The notes beneath the pieces are model-generated. The model made no database searches, had not been told where the DNA came from, and saw only the letters and a list, made by a program, of their open reading frames with translations. A stretch of DNA of 64,000 nucleotides from an uncultured Bacillus sp. Its GTDB lineage: Bacteria; Bacillota; Bacilli; Bacillales_B; DSM-18226. A program made the position numbers and the translations under genes. The stretch is from assembly GCF_946478885.1 (NCBI RefSeq), contig NZ_CAMLDX010000004.1, positions 1 through 64,000 on the forward strand, in the 5' to 3' direction. Each line of letters opens with the position of its first letter. Position 1 is the first letter of the stretch. This document shows, in pieces, positions 8,442 to 19,400 of this stretch.

Positions 8442-9445
8442 TGATTCGAACTTATTTGAAAGAACGGCTACGCTGGATCATGCTTGTTTTATTTCTCCAG
8501 CTGTTGTTTATCTTCATATCCTATTTGGATCCTTCCATCCCTTTAGATTCTGTCATTTATATTGTTTTTTTATCGCTGATGGCATTTATTATCTTTCTTC
8601 TGATTTCATATCAGAAAGAAACGAAATTCTATAAAAGACTGGCGGAATGGGACAGCCAAATGGAGCCACCAGCCACTCTCAATGCAGTGAGCCCCTTTGA
8701 AAAATTGGCTGAATACAGTTTGATAGAACAAAACAAACATTTTAAATGGGAGACCTCGAATAATTTCAATAAAATAGCAAATGAAAAAGATGACTTGCTG
8801 TTCTGGATCCATGAAGTGAAGACGCCGTTGACAACCATGCAATTAATGCTTGACCGAATCGATGATGTTGCATTGAAATCACAATTAAAACAGGAATGGT
8901 TAAGGATCCACCTCCTTCTTGATCAACAGCTTCATCAAAAAAGAATTCATTTTATTGAACATGATCTTTTTATCGGAAGAATCTACTTGAAAGATCTTAT
9001 TGTGACTGAGATTAAACCCTTACAGTCTTGGTGTATACAAAAAGGAATTGGATTTGACCTGCAGCTTGAGGCTGAAGATGTCTTTAGTGATGCAAAATGG
9101 CTGGCCTATATTATTAGGCAGCTGTTAACAAATGCTGTCAAATACAGTGACTCATCTGATATCGTAATCAAAAGCTGGAGCCGAAACGACCAAACATTGC
9201 TTGCAGTTCAGGATTTTGGACGTGGAATAGACGAAAGGGATTTGCCACGGATTTTCGAGAAAGGTTTTACCTCTACAACTAAGCATCATGATAATAAAGC
9301 AACAGGCATGGGGTTATACTTAGCAAAGAAAGCTTGTGAGCCTCTTCTGATTCAAATTGATGTACAATCACAATCCGGAACAGGAACAACAGTATTCTTA
9401 ACCTTCCCTAAAAGAAATGATCTTATTTCAATAACAGGCATGTGA
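8438..9445 (+). CDS. BceS-like intramembrane-sensing histidine kinase
   Basis: A 335-residue sensor kinase with two N-terminal membrane helices (about 12-55) and almost no loop between them. This is the hallmark of kinases that sense through a partner ABC permease. The H-box is FWIHEVKTPLTT (His about 127). The ATPase domain has an N-box (RQLLTNAVKYS), a G1 box (VQDFGRGI) and a G2 box (GMGLYLAKK). Translational coupling to the regulator (4-nt overlap) and the downstream transporter genes place it in a Bce-type module, probably answering peptide antibiotics acting on the cell envelope. Confidence 0.92.
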   Translation: MMIRTYLKERLRWIMLVLFLQLLFIFISYLDPSIPLDSVIYIVFLSLMAFIIFLLISYQKETKFYKRLAEWDSQMEPPATLNAVSPFEKLAEYSLIEQNKHFKWETSNNFNKIANEKDDLLFWIHEVKTPLTTMQLMLDRIDDVALKSQLKQEWLRIHLLLDQQLHQKRIHFIEHDLFIGRIYLKDLIVTEIKPLQSWCIQKGIGFDLQLEAEDVFSDAKWLAYIIRQLLTNAVKYSDSSDIVIKSWSRNDQTLLAVQDFGRGIDERDLPRIFEKGFTSTTKHHDNKATGMGLYLAKKACEPLLIQIDVQSQSGTGTTVFLTFPKRNDLISITGM

Positions 9446-9515
9446 CAAAAATGTCATATGCCTTTGTCATTTGTTACCTTAAACAAAGGAAGTTCCATAC
9501 GATGCCGATTATAAT
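9443..9515 (+). promoter_or_regulatory. BceR-type operator and promoter of the ABC genes
   Basis: TGACA-AAAA-TGTCA at 9443-9456 is a perfect inverted repeat with the spacing of the Bce-family operator (TNACA-N4-TGTAA). A consensus -10 TATAAT follows at 9510-9515 with no recognisable -35, as expected for an activator-dependent promoter. The operator overlaps the 3' end of the kinase gene. Confidence 0.7.
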
Positions 9516-9543
9516 GGAGTTATAAACGATTGGGGTGTAAACA

Positions 9544-10305
9544 TTGAAAATTTTAGAAGCATCAAACATTCATAAGACATATGGAAATAAATTCAATAAA
9601 CAGGAGGTATTAAAGGGCATCGACCTCACGATTGACAAAGGAGAGTTTGTCAGCATTATGGGAGCATCGGGTTCAGGAAAAACCACCTTGCTCAATGTCC
9701 TTTCCTCTATCGATAAGGTGAGTACAGGGAACATTAAAATAGAAGGTACAGAGATGACCGGTATGAAAGAAAAACAATTGGCAGAATTCCGTAAAAATCA
9801 CCTTGGCTTTATTTTTCAAGACTACAATTTATTAGATACATTAACCGTAAAGGAAAATATTTTATTGCCTTTATCAATAAAAAAAATACCAAAACAGGTG
9901 GCGGAGAAAAAATTTCAAGCTGTTGCAGAAGAACTGGGCATCTTTGAATTAAAGGATAAATATCCAAATGAAATTTCGGGCGGACAAAAACAGCGTACCT
10001 CGGCGGCAAGGGCTTTTATTCATGAACCAAGTATTATCTTTGCCGATGAACCAACCGGTGCGCTCGATTCCAAATCAGCCTCCGACCTATTAAATAAATT
10101 AAGTACATTAAATCAAAAACTCCATGCGACCATTTTGATGGTTACACATGACCCTGTTGCAGCCAGCTTTTCCAGCCGGGTGATCTTTATTAAAGATGGT
10201 CAGATGTATACCCAGCTAATCAGAGGAGCTGAATCCAGGCATACCTTCTATCAGGACATCATGAAAACACAGAGTGTATTAGGCGGTGTTCAGAATGAGC
10301 ATTAA
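9544..10305 (+). CDS. BceA-like ABC transporter ATPase
   Basis: A 253-residue ATP-binding subunit. Walker A is GASGSGKTT (about 40-48), the Q-loop is FIFQDYNLL, the signature is EISGGQKQR, Walker B is IIFADEP and the H-loop ends VTHDP. Closest in type to BceA/YxdL ATPases that drive removal of cell-wall-active peptides from their lipid II-cycle targets. The start is TTG, preceded by GGGGTG. It overlaps the permease gene by 11 nt. Confidence 0.92.
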   Translation: MKILEASNIHKTYGNKFNKQEVLKGIDLTIDKGEFVSIMGASGSGKTTLLNVLSSIDKVSTGNIKIEGTEMTGMKEKQLAEFRKNHLGFIFQDYNLLDTLTVKENILLPLSIKKIPKQVAEKKFQAVAEELGIFELKDKYPNEISGGQKQRTSAARAFIHEPSIIFADEPTGALDSKSASDLLNKLSTLNQKLHATILMVTHDPVAASFSSRVIFIKDGQMYTQLIRGAESRHTFYQDIMKTQSVLGGVQNEH

Positions 10306-12229
10306 TCATCTGATATTCCGCAGCCTAAAAAAGAATATAAAAAACTATTATTTATATGTCTTTGCTTTAATCTTTTCAGCTGCCCTGTATTTTGCTTTTG
10401 TTACATTGCAGTTTGACCCAGCCATGGATGCAGTAAAGGGAACTATTAAGGGAGCTGCGGCATTTCGTACAGCCTCTATCCTGCTTATCGCAATTGTTTC
10501 GGTTTTCCTTATTTATGCTAATAATATTTTTATTAAACGCCGCAGCAAAGAAATCGGCTTATTTCAACTTATTGGCATGACCAAAAACAAAATCTTCCAG
10601 ATTCTAACAGTTGAGAATTTTATCCTATATTTTTCATCATTGGCAGGAGGAATCTTTGTTGGCTTTTCCGTTTCCAAATTGATTATGATGATTTTGTATA
10701 AAATTACGGATGTTAAAACTAAGGCTGTACTACAGTTCTCATCTGAGGCAGTCATACAAACCATTATTGTGTTTATCGCCATCTATCTGCTCATCATGTT
10801 GATGAATTATATTTTTATTAACAAACAAAGCATTCTATCGTTATTTAAAGTGGCCTCTACATCGGAGGAAAAGATCAGGAAGGTTTCACTTATTGAGATG
10901 ATTATCGGGATGCTTGGCATCCTCTTCATCCTAGCAGGCTATTACACTTCTTCCAAGCTGTTTAGCGGGCATATCAACGCGATTTTTTTTGCTATGATCG
11001 GCATCTTGGCAGCTGTAATCTTCGGAACATACTTATTCTATAAAGGTTCTGTGCGGTTTATCTTTTATCTGATTCGAAAGAAAAAAAATGGATATTTAAC
11101 GATTAACGAAGTACTGTCTCTTTCATCCATCATGTTTCGTATGAAATCCAATGCCTTGTTATTGACGATTATTACGACCGTTTCGGCTCTTGCGATTGGT
11201 TTATTATCTCTCAGTTATATCTCCTATTATTCAGCGGAAAAAATGGCAGAAAATGATTCTCCTGCTGATTTTTCTTTCATCCGTTCAGCGGATGCAGAGG
11301 TATTCATTAAAGAATTGGCAGATCATCACATTCCATATAACGAAGCAAAGATTGAGGTCATTCAGGTAGAGACAGATGCAAAGGAAATCATGGATACAAA
11401 ACTTGAAGGCTTAAACTTTAATCCCTATGAAATAACGATGCCTTTCATTAGTGAAGAAGCTGCACCAGGGGTCGATTTATCTGAAGGGGAAACCCTCTTT
11501 ACCGGGTACAGTGATTCATTGCAGTCCATGTTTTCATTAAAAGGCCGTGGTCACATCGTATTAAAAGGGGCAAATGAAAAATATTCATTGACCTTTTTAG
11601 GATTAAAAAAAGACTATCTCATTTCCCGCTATTTTTCGATGGGCGTACCGCTTGGAATTGTAGATCATACTACTTTTGAAAAATTGCAAAATGACATGGA
11701 TGAGAAAATTCAGCGCGAATCCTCTTTATATATTGGAATTAATATTTCTGAAGACAGTAAGCTGGAACAAGCCGATGAGATTTTTCAGAAGCTGGGATTG
11801 AATGAACAGGAGGGAAATTACTCCCAGGAATATTTAATTCACTCTCAAAAGCAAAATATTGGTCTTATGATGTTTATTGTTGGTTTTTTAGGATTAACAT
11901 TTCTCGTCACTTCCGGATGTATTCTTTATTTTAAACAAATGGACGAAGCTGAAGATGAAAAAGCTAATTATACCATTTTACGTAAGCTAGGTTTGACAGA
12001 AAGTGATTTATTGAAAGGGATTCAGCGGAAACAGCTCTTTAACTTTGGTATTCCCCTCATCATCGGGCTTTCACACAGCTATTTCGCTGTTCGATCAGGA
12101 TGGTTCTTCTTTGGCACTGAATTATGGACACCGATGCTATTGGTTATGGCCCTTTATACCGTATTGTATTCTATTTTCGGTATTCTTTCGGTCCTATATT
12201 ACAAAAAGATCATTCATGAAGCCCTATAA
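10295..12229 (+). CDS. BceB-like ABC transporter permease
   Basis: A 644-residue FtsX-type permease with the Bce layout: about ten membrane helices and one large extracellular domain of roughly 200 residues between helices 7 and 8 (about 315-520), which carries substrate sensing in characterised relatives. It begins [20 protein letters not shown], typical for the group. Together with the ATPase it should form both the resistance pump and the sensor partner of the kinase. The ATG at 10295 is preferred over GTG at 10286 by comparison with family N-termini. Confidence 0.92.
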   Translation: MSINHLIFRSLKKNIKNYYLYVFALIFSAALYFAFVTLQFDPAMDAVKGTIKGAAAFRTASILLIAIVSVFLIYANNIFIKRRSKEIGLFQLIGMTKNKIFQILTVENFILYFSSLAGGIFVGFSVSKLIMMILYKITDVKTKAVLQFSSEAVIQTIIVFIAIYLLIMLMNYIFINKQSILSLFKVASTSEEKIRKVSLIEMIIGMLGILFILAGYYTSSKLFSGHINAIFFAMIGILAAVIFGTYLFYKGSVRFIFYLIRKKKNGYLTINEVLSLSSIMFRMKSNALLLTIITTVSALAIGLLSLSYISYYSAEKMAENDSPADFSFIRSADAEVFIKELADHHIPYNEAKIEVIQVETDAKEIMDTKLEGLNFNPYEITMPFISEEAAPGVDLSEGETLFTGYSDSLQSMFSLKGRGHIVLKGANEKYSLTFLGLKKDYLISRYFSMGVPLGIVDHTTFEKLQNDMDEKIQRESSLYIGINISEDSKLEQADEIFQKLGLNEQEGNYSQEYLIHSQKQNIGLMMFIVGFLGLTFLVTSGCILYFKQMDEAEDEKANYTILRKLGLTESDLLKGIQRKQLFNFGIPLIIGLSHSYFAVRSGWFFFGTELWTPMLLVMALYTVLYSIFGILSVLYYKKIIHEAL

Positions 12230-12319
12230 ATTTAGATAAAAAATGTAAGAAGTCATGGTTCATCTGTTCAAAGCTTTATATCAAATAATATATCTGTTTA
12301 ATTAAGAACTGTCCCATAT

Positions 12320-12403
12320 GGTGTCAGACATCCGCCATCGTTCTAGATCCAGTGCAGATTATGCAACTGGATACTAGATACTTTCATGGTGGTGCCTGAC
12401 ACC
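12320..12403. repeat. 83-bp hairpin repeat, copy 1 (GGTGTCAG / CCTGACACC)
   Basis: An imperfect 84-nt inverted repeat opening with GGTGTCAGACATCC and closing with GGTGGTGCCTGACACC, followed by eight T. A second copy with matching ends and a similar middle lies at 60946-61027. This end can also terminate transcription after the permease gene. Confidence 0.7.
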
Positions 12404-12432
12404 TTTTTTTTGAGATGTCTCCCTGTCCTCCC

Positions 12433-13272
12433 TTACATCCTTCCCAATGACTCTAATTCCATTTGTATCTGTTTGATATTCTCCTCATGACACTTTTTTA
12501 AAATTCGCGGGAATTTACAGCCGGTAATGATTTTCTCAAGTCCGACATCATTTCGTTTCTCTATCATATTTCTAGTGTTGCGAATATATTCGAGCGATTC
12601 CCTCTGCCTTTTCCACATTTCATCAGACTTGCTTGTCGGATTTCCGTGTCCCGGTACTAACAGCCTGATCGTAAATACGGATAATAGCTGCTCAAGCTTC
12701 CCAATCGTTTTCTCATATTCATCACTGCTGTAGTAAATAAAAGGAAACTCAATATCTGAAAAATAATCGCCCACCAGTAATACTCCCAGTGGCTCAATGA
12801 CCATAAATATCCCATCATCCGTATGACCTGGTGCCTGATAAAAAGTCAGCCTTGTTTTTCCTATTGTAATGACTGTCCCTTCGCCTGCTATCGGGGTATG
12901 AACATCCGGGTAAACCAATTCATAGTCTCTTGTTATGTAGTGCTCCTCATCAAATTCAATCATCTGTTCCATAATCTTCTCTTTTTCCGTTCTGCTCTTG
13001 TTTTGCAAGGCTCTACTTGCAAGAATCATGGCATCCGGAAAAGCCTTTGCACCAATTATATGATCGAAGTCTGAATGGGTAAATAACAAATACAAGGGCC
13101 TCTGCTCCCGTATGTCTTCTATGTAATCTCTTATTTCTTGCACTTCATGTGGCAGAAAGCAGGGATCCGCCACTATGATACAATCATCTGTCTTCACCAC
13201 CGAAGAAAGTGTTTCATATATTGCACTCTTAAAAAGCGTGATACTCTTATTCTCATCCTGCCAAATAATCAT
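12433..13272 (-). CDS. MBL-fold metallo-hydrolase
   Basis: A 279-residue metallo-beta-lactamase-fold protein. The metal-binding motif reads HSDFDH (about residue 67), so the second His of the usual HxHxDH is Asp. Further ligand candidates are the His of APGHTDDG, the Asp of LLVGDYF and the His of VPGHGNP. The substrate is unknown; the layout is that of a generic hydrolase rather than a beta-lactamase. The start is supported by AGGAGGATATCGAT before the ATG. It follows the class V aminotransferase by 63 nt on the same strand, so the two probably form an operon. Confidence 0.82.
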   Translation of the reverse strand: MIIWQDENKSITLFKSAIYETLSSVVKTDDCIIVADPCFLPHEVQEIRDYIEDIREQRPLYLLFTHSDFDHIIGAKAFPDAMILASRALQNKSRTEKEKIMEQMIEFDEEHYITRDYELVYPDVHTPIAGEGTVITIGKTRLTFYQAPGHTDDGIFMVIEPLGVLLVGDYFSDIEFPFIYYSSDEYEKTIGKLEQLLSVFTIRLLVPGHGNPTSKSDEMWKRQRESLEYIRNTRNMIEKRNDVGLEKIITGCKFPRILKKCHEENIKQIQMELESLGRM

Positions 13273-13335
13273 ATCGATATCCTCCTGAATCTGAAGCTGA
13301 TTTGAGTGATACATAGAGAAATAATCATCGAAAAA

Positions 13336-14796
13336 TCATAAATTAAACCAGCTATTGTACATCACCGGTCGTTCATTTTTATGTTGAAAATCATTGGATT
13401 CGGGATTGTATGTATAATCTTTTTTGTATGTTTCAATTTGATTCACTATATCACAAATCCCTGCTGCAATATAGAGAACTTCTTGTTCCGTCATAGTAGG
13501 ATGCAGTGAAACACGCACCCACCCTGGCTTTGCAAACAGATTTCCTTTGTCAATCTCATTTGTAATTTGTTTGGAGGTTTTTCTTTCTATTCCTAATAAA
13601 TAATGCCCGTATGTTCCCGCACACGAACACCCTCCCCTAACTTGAATTCCATAAACATCATTCAATAATTTTACAATGAGTTGATAATGAATTCCCTCTA
13701 CATAAAAAGATATAATCGGCAGGCGATCTTTTTTCTTTTCTTCCAATAAAATAATCTTCTTATTCCTATTTAATCGATCAAGCATTATATTCATCAGTTT
13801 TTTGTCTTGCTCTATCATATACTCACTGCACATCTTCTCTTTCAGACGAATAGTTAAAGCGGTTTTTATTGCCTGCAAAAATCCGGGAGTTCCCCCATCT
13901 TCCCTTTCTTCAATATCAGAAATATAGGATTTTCCTCCCCAAGGATTTGTCCAATTAACCGTTCCTCCTCCAGGACGATCCGGAGTATTATTATGGTATA
14001 TTTTTTTTGATATGACAGCTACTCCCATCGTTCCAGGACCTCCTAAAAACTTATGGGGAGAAAAGAAAATTCCATCTAAACTTTCCATTGGATTTTTAGG
14101 GTGCATATTAATAGAAAGATAAGGGGCTGATGCCGAGAAGTCAATAAAACATATGCCCCCATATCGATGCATAACTTCTGCCAGTTGATGATAAGGTGTT
14201 TGAATTCCTGTTACATTAGAGCAAGCGGTAAAAGAGCCAATTTTCAAGGGCCTATCCTCGTATTGTTTGATGGCTTTTTCCAACATATGTGGTGATACTT
14301 CTCCGCAGGAATCAGGTGGTATGATGACTACATCGGCAATTGTCTCTTCCCAAGATATTTGATTGGAATGGTGCTCCATATGAGTTATAAAAACAACAGG
14401 TTTGCTAGAAGCTTGTCTTTCTTGTTCTGTTTTATATTTTTCATGAAGAGTTAATCCCAATATTCTTTGTATTTTGCATAAAGATCCTGTCATTCCTGTT
14501 CCTTCAAAAAGAACAACATCGTTTTCCGAAGCATGAACGTGTTGCTTAACAATATTCTTAGCCTCGTCATAAGCACAAGTCATGCTCTTTCCCGTAATAT
14601 TTGTTTCAGTATGTGGATTTGCGATAAAAGGGCCAAACTGATACAAAAGTTTTTCTTCTATCGGCTTGTAAAGTCTGCCGCTTGCCGTCCAGTCTGCATA
14701 ATATAATCTTTGTTTTCCATAATGTGTATGAAATATTTGATCATTTCCAATAATATTTTCTCTAAAGCTTTGAAAATATTTCTCTAATTCTTTCAT
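13336..14796 (-). CDS. class V aminotransferase-fold PLP enzyme (cysteine desulfurase/selenocysteine lyase-like)
   Basis: A 486-residue PLP-dependent enzyme, longer than the usual 400-residue cysteine desulfurase. The PLP lysine is in FSPHKFLGGPG, the cofactor-binding Asp/His region is CFIDFSASAPY, and a cysteine-rich loop VRGGCSCAGTYGHYLLG near residue 410 sits where the catalytic Cys of desulfurases lies. Its N-terminus (YYADWTASGR) matches a group of uncharacterised Bacillus proteins. The reaction is not assigned; Cys or selenocysteine lyase is possible. It sits directly downstream of the selenoprotein formate dehydrogenase operon but behind a terminator. GGGGAAGGA precedes the ATG. Confidence 0.8.
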   Translation of the reverse strand: MKELEKYFQSFRENIIGNDQIFHTHYGKQRLYYADWTASGRLYKPIEEKLLYQFGPFIANPHTETNITGKSMTCAYDEAKNIVKQHVHASENDVVLFEGTGMTGSLCKIQRILGLTLHEKYKTEQERQASSKPVVFITHMEHHSNQISWEETIADVVIIPPDSCGEVSPHMLEKAIKQYEDRPLKIGSFTACSNVTGIQTPYHQLAEVMHRYGGICFIDFSASAPYLSINMHPKNPMESLDGIFFSPHKFLGGPGTMGVAVISKKIYHNNTPDRPGGGTVNWTNPWGGKSYISDIEEREDGGTPGFLQAIKTALTIRLKEKMCSEYMIEQDKKLMNIMLDRLNRNKKIILLEEKKKDRLPIISFYVEGIHYQLIVKLLNDVYGIQVRGGCSCAGTYGHYLLGIERKTSKQITNEIDKGNLFAKPGWVRVSLHPTMTEQEVLYIAAGICDIVNQIETYKKDYTYNPESNDFQHKNERPVMYNSWFNL

Positions 14797-14910
14797 TTTG
14801 CATTCCTTCCCCAACATTTTCTAGTCAACATTCACCTAAAAAAGCTCTGCTTATTTGCTTTTCGTTCGATTGAAAATCAAAATTCTGATCATAATAGCGA
14901 TCATTGATGT

Positions 14911-14946
14911 AAAAAAAGCGAATCGCACATATTCTCGATTCGCTTT
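14911..14946 (-). terminator. terminator of the fdn operon
   Basis: AAAGCGAATCG pairs with CGATTCGCTTT around a 10-nt loop, with a T run on the minus-strand 3' side. It separates fdnI from the class V aminotransferase gene. Confidence 0.85.
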
Positions 14947-14979
14947 GCAATAAGACAACGGGAAAGATACTAATTGTTC

Positions 14980-15636
14980 TTAAATCGCATCTCCGTCTTT
15001 TTCTTTTTCCTTCTTGTACCATAATTCATGATGATGCTCTGCATATTCTGAATCCATATATCCAGTTACCATCGCATTAAAAGATACTCGTTCACGTGGA
15101 TGAAATACGGATAGATAAACATGAACACAAAAGAAAAGAGCTATCGCCAAAGCAGATATATCATGTATGATCACCATAAAGACACCTGCGGCTCCTGTAA
15201 ACCAGTCAAACCATAGTGCAAAACCTGAAACTGCTAAAAGAAAACCAAATACCAATGCGAAAAGATAATACATTTTTTGACCTGTATTATATTTTGCTTG
15301 TGGGGGCATTCCCTCTCCACCAATAAAGTAATGTTTCGGAGCAGCCTTCAGCCAGCCGATATCAGATTTATCCCATTTAAACGCAGTTAAAAAACCAAAT
15401 CGTCTTTTTGAGAAGATGAAATAGATAATCGGTGCTACAACAAATAACACAGCTCCAATTCGATGTACTAATCGCAAGGTAAAACCTGCTGAGTTGTCTA
15501 ACAGTGTCGCCGATCCTTTGAAAAAGATTAAATATCCGGTGATCAGAGCCAATAAAAATCCGAGCGCAACCGTCCAGTGCATCAGCATATCCGCCAAACG
15601 ATAGCGACGAATGAGTTTATTATGCTGGTTACTCAT
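14980..15636 (-). CDS. fdnI: formate dehydrogenase gamma subunit (cytochrome b)
   Basis: A 218-residue membrane cytochrome b556-type subunit that passes electrons from the Fe-S subunit to quinone. Four membrane helices carry candidate haem ligands (His in DMLMHWTVA, LVHRIGAV, MVIIHDISA and FFCVHVYLS). The start at 15636 has GGAGG upstream and overlaps the fdnH stop by 8 nt. It is the third gene of fdnGHI. Confidence 0.9.
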   Translation of the reverse strand: MSNQHNKLIRRYRLADMLMHWTVALGFLLALITGYLIFFKGSATLLDNSAGFTLRLVHRIGAVLFVVAPIIYFIFSKRRFGFLTAFKWDKSDIGWLKAAPKHYFIGGEGMPPQAKYNTGQKMYYLFALVFGFLLAVSGFALWFDWFTGAAGVFMVIIHDISALAIALFFCVHVYLSVFHPRERVSFNAMVTGYMDSEYAEHHHELWYKKEKEKDGDAI

Positions 15637-16471
15637 TTTTTCCGCCTCCTTCGTCCGTTTCGTCGAGATCAACTTTTTTATCTTTGAACGTTGCCGCTGA
15701 TATGGCAAAGTTAGCAAATAAACCGACTGCTGTTGCCCCCATTAATAATTGGGTTACTGGTTTGATGACATCTCGGCGGAACGTAACCATTTCATTAGCT
15801 TCTGGTTTGCTCGGTAAGCCATATGTTTTTGGCTTTTCTGTCAGAACGTACACATAATGGGTACCTTCCATAATTTTGTCCCCATATACATTGGCATTTG
15901 GAAAACGAGATTTAATTTTAGCTACCCGCTCATGAGCTTTTTTAACTGCATTTTCCCATGTATCATATGTTAAACAATTGGTCGGACAAGTTCTTACGCA
16001 TGCTGGTTTTTCACCATTCGTTACGCGGTCTTGGCAAAAATCACATTTATTCATTTGTTTCTTGCCGGTCAGTGCATTCGATTCATAACGCGGAATATCA
16101 AATGGACAAGCTTTACCACAATACCCACAGCCAATACACTTGTCACTTTGGAAACCGACAAATCCATCTGCGTGGATATATAATGCTCCCGAAGGACAAA
16201 CCGCCTCACAAGGGGCGTTGGAACAATGCATACACTGATCCTTACGAATCAGCCATTCCATGATACCGCTTGACGCATCATATTGCTCAGTAAACTTCAT
16301 TAACATCAATGTATTGCTTGAACGGTCCGCAGGATTTTGATACGTTCCTGGAACTTTTTCGAATTCTGTAGCAGGGAGATTATGCCATTCTTTACAGGCT
16401 AATTGGCAAGCCTTACAGCCTGTACAAAGAGAGGTATCAACTAAAATCGCTTTATCTTTTTTTTCAGCCAT
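15629..16471 (-). CDS. fdnH: formate dehydrogenase iron-sulfur (beta) subunit
   Basis: A 280-residue ferredoxin-type subunit with four Cys clusters for 4Fe-4S centres: CTGCKACQLAC (about 17), CMHCSNAPCEAVC, CIGCGYCGKAC and CDFCQ...CVRTCPTNC. A single C-terminal membrane helix (about 240-262) anchors it, as in FdnH-type subunits. It relays electrons from the catalytic subunit to the cytochrome b. Two nucleotides separate it from fdnG, and it overlaps fdnI. Confidence 0.93.
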   Translation of the reverse strand: MAEKKDKAILVDTSLCTGCKACQLACKEWHNLPATEFEKVPGTYQNPADRSSNTLMLMKFTEQYDASSGIMEWLIRKDQCMHCSNAPCEAVCPSGALYIHADGFVGFQSDKCIGCGYCGKACPFDIPRYESNALTGKKQMNKCDFCQDRVTNGEKPACVRTCPTNCLTYDTWENAVKKAHERVAKIKSRFPNANVYGDKIMEGTHYVYVLTEKPKTYGLPSKPEANEMVTFRRDVIKPVTQLLMGATAVGLFANFAISAATFKDKKVDLDETDEGGGKNE

Positions 16472-16473
16472 AA

Positions 16474-19400
16474 TTAATGACCTCCCTTTGTCACGTTACA
16501 AATGCAAGCTTTATATTCTGGAGTACCTGTATTTGGATCGGTAGCAGAAATCGTCACTTTATTAATCGACTCTCCATGCACCAATCCTTTATAACCCCAA
16601 CCCCATGGAACACCAATAACCTCAACTTCTTGACCGTTCACTCGTAATGGCTGAATGCGATTTGTAACCATCGCATCAATTGTTGCCTTACCACGTGCTG
16701 TGGAAATCGTTATTTTATCACCGGATTTTACATCTAATTTCTTAGCAAGAGCCGTACTTATTTCCGCGAAGTTTGATGGCATTAATTCATTTAATTGCGG
16801 AGTATTGCGTGTCACCCCGCCTGACAAAAACTGCTCTGTTACCATATAAGTAGTCAAGACATATGGATACTCTTTGGACTGTCCAGATTTCTGTATCTCC
16901 GGCATACCAAAAGGACGAATGACTGGATTTGCCTGTTGACTATAAATTGGATTTTTAACAGGTGATTCGTAAGGTTCATAATGAGTTGGCATCGGACCAT
17001 CTACAATACCAGATTCAGTAAGAACTGGAGCCACCTTGAAAACATCCGGATCATAACCAGGATTCAAGGTTACTGAAGGTTTACCCGCTTGCAACTGCTT
17101 ATAAACGGTGCGGAACAGTGCTCCTTTCCCTTCACCTGTCGTGAAGACTTTGCTACCTTCTGGCGTATTTGGTGCTTTGTCCTTTGCTGCAACGTCCAAA
17201 ATATCGTTTCCTTCCCAACTTGTCCCGTTCCACCAAACAAGCGCGCGATCTTTATCTCGAGGCTTTCCGTTATTATCCACTGACCCACGGTTCCAAAGAA
17301 CACGCGTATTATTCGGCCAAGCAAATGTCCAATTTGGATGCAATCCCAATCCGCTTAGATCCGAATTATCATGTCGTAATGAATGATTTCCCTCGTCAGT
17401 AATAACACCGGTATATAGACCACCCAATCCGGAAGCAACCGTTCCAGGCTCTGCTTTCTGAATCACAGCTCCAGAGCTTAACAATTTACCGGTAGTCAGA
17501 TCGTATCCGTTCATTTCCTTGAGGATCAACTCCATGTTCACCTCATGTTCACCAGGAGAACAGTAGTCCCAAGTCAAATCAAGAATGGCTTTGTCCTTCG
17601 GATCGCTGCTATTCGCATATAATTCTTTTAGACGATTCATAATCTCATAAATAATATCTCCATCAGGCTTCGCTTCCCCAGGAGGGCGAACGGCTGCTGG
17701 TTTTCCTTGAATCCAACGAGAAGAATTGGTCATCGTACCTGCTTTTTCAAAAGCCATTGCCGCGGGCAATAAAATGACTTCCGTTTGAATATCTTTCGGA
17801 TCAAGGCCTGGATATTGCCAAAATGCAGCTGTTTCCGTCTCAAAAATTTCCGAAACGACTAACAGGTCCAAATTACTTAAGCCTTTCCAAACCATATCCA
17901 AATTTGGCGTACTGACAGCCGGATTTTGAGCAAAAATGAATCCCATCTTAAGCTCTTTATGATTCAGCTTTTCAAAAATAGGAATATAGGAAGCTGAAGA
18001 ATCCTTGGCTGGTCTTTTTGGAAGATTATGATAACCAAATTCGTTTTCTGGTGTGGCTTTATCTCCATACCATGCCTTTAACAGTGCAATGGTTTTCTTC
18101 CCCTTACTAGTACCTACTGCTTGTATATAATCATTTAATGTTGAGTGATTTTCTGTAGTCATCGGCATATAGCCTGGTAAGATATGCGGCAAGCAGGCAA
18201 TATCTGTTGAACCTTGTACATTTGGTTCACCCCTGTTAGCGTTAATGCCTCCGCCGGCCATTCCCATATTTCCAAGTAATAATTGGATAATGGCATACAT
18301 TCTTATCCCTTGCGTACCGACAGTTTTTTGGGTCATACCTAGTGCATACAAAATCGTTCCAGGGCGGTTATTGACGAAAGTCTCAGCTACAAGCTTCATT
18401 TTGTCGACAGGCATTCCGGTAATTTCAGAAGCTTTTTCAAAAGTGTATTCAGCAAAATGCTGCTTTAATTTCATTAAGACACAATCCGGATCTGTAAGTG
18501 AATCAGCTAATAGAGGTTTCCCATCTGATCCAGTTTGATATGTCCAGGTTTCCTTTTCATACGAACATGTACCATCATATCCTGAAAACAGTCCATCATT
18601 AAATGAGAAGGAAGGATTGATTTTATACAAAGCATTTGTATGAGCTTTTACATATTCTTCGTCATACAGCTTGTTCTCTAAAATATATTTTACAATCGCA
18701 CCTAGATACCCAATATCTGTACCAGGACGAATCGGTGCATAGATATCAGCAACCTTGGCAGTCCGATTAAACCTCGGGTCTACCACAATCAATTTTGCAC
18801 CTCGATTTTGTGCTTCCAGTACCCAGCGCATTGCTAATGGGTGTGTTTCTGCTGTATTGTTTCCACCAATTAAAATGACCTTAGCATTTTTCATATCAGT
18901 AAAGCTATTGGTCATAGCACCACTGCCAAATGAAGGGGCTAAACTAGCCACCGTTGGAGCGTGTCATATCTCTGCCTGGTGCGTAAAATTATGGATACCT
19001 AAAGCCCGGTTGAATTTCGTGTACAGATACGCCTCTTCATTATCAATCTCAGCGCTTCCCAGGCTAAATATGCCCTCGGTACGATTTACTGTAATACTTC
19101 GCCCGTTGCTAGTAACTGTTTTCGTAAATGACTTGTCACGGACATCTTTCACTTTCTTCGCAATTTTATCAATCGCATCTTCCCAGGAAATTGGTTCCCA
19201 TTTATCACTTCCTGGTTTACGAACTACTGGATGAGTTAAACGCATATCCGAATTGTGCATTTCCCTAAGTGAACGCCCTTTTGGACAAAGAGCTCCCTCA
19301 TTAATTGGATGATCTTTTAAACCTTCAGTGGAGACCAATTCATCTCCTGCAACCTTCACTTCAATTCCGCACCCCACGGAACAAAAGTGACAAACCCCAA

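Noticed and set aside
14825..15022. 65-codon minus-strand frame next to fdnI
   Set aside because: It spans the fdn terminator and overlaps the fdnI end in another frame.
18951..18966. Frameshift or nonsense mutation splitting the formate dehydrogenase gene
   Set aside because: Both parts are in the same frame and the TGA falls precisely at the known selenocysteine position, with a hairpin just downstream.
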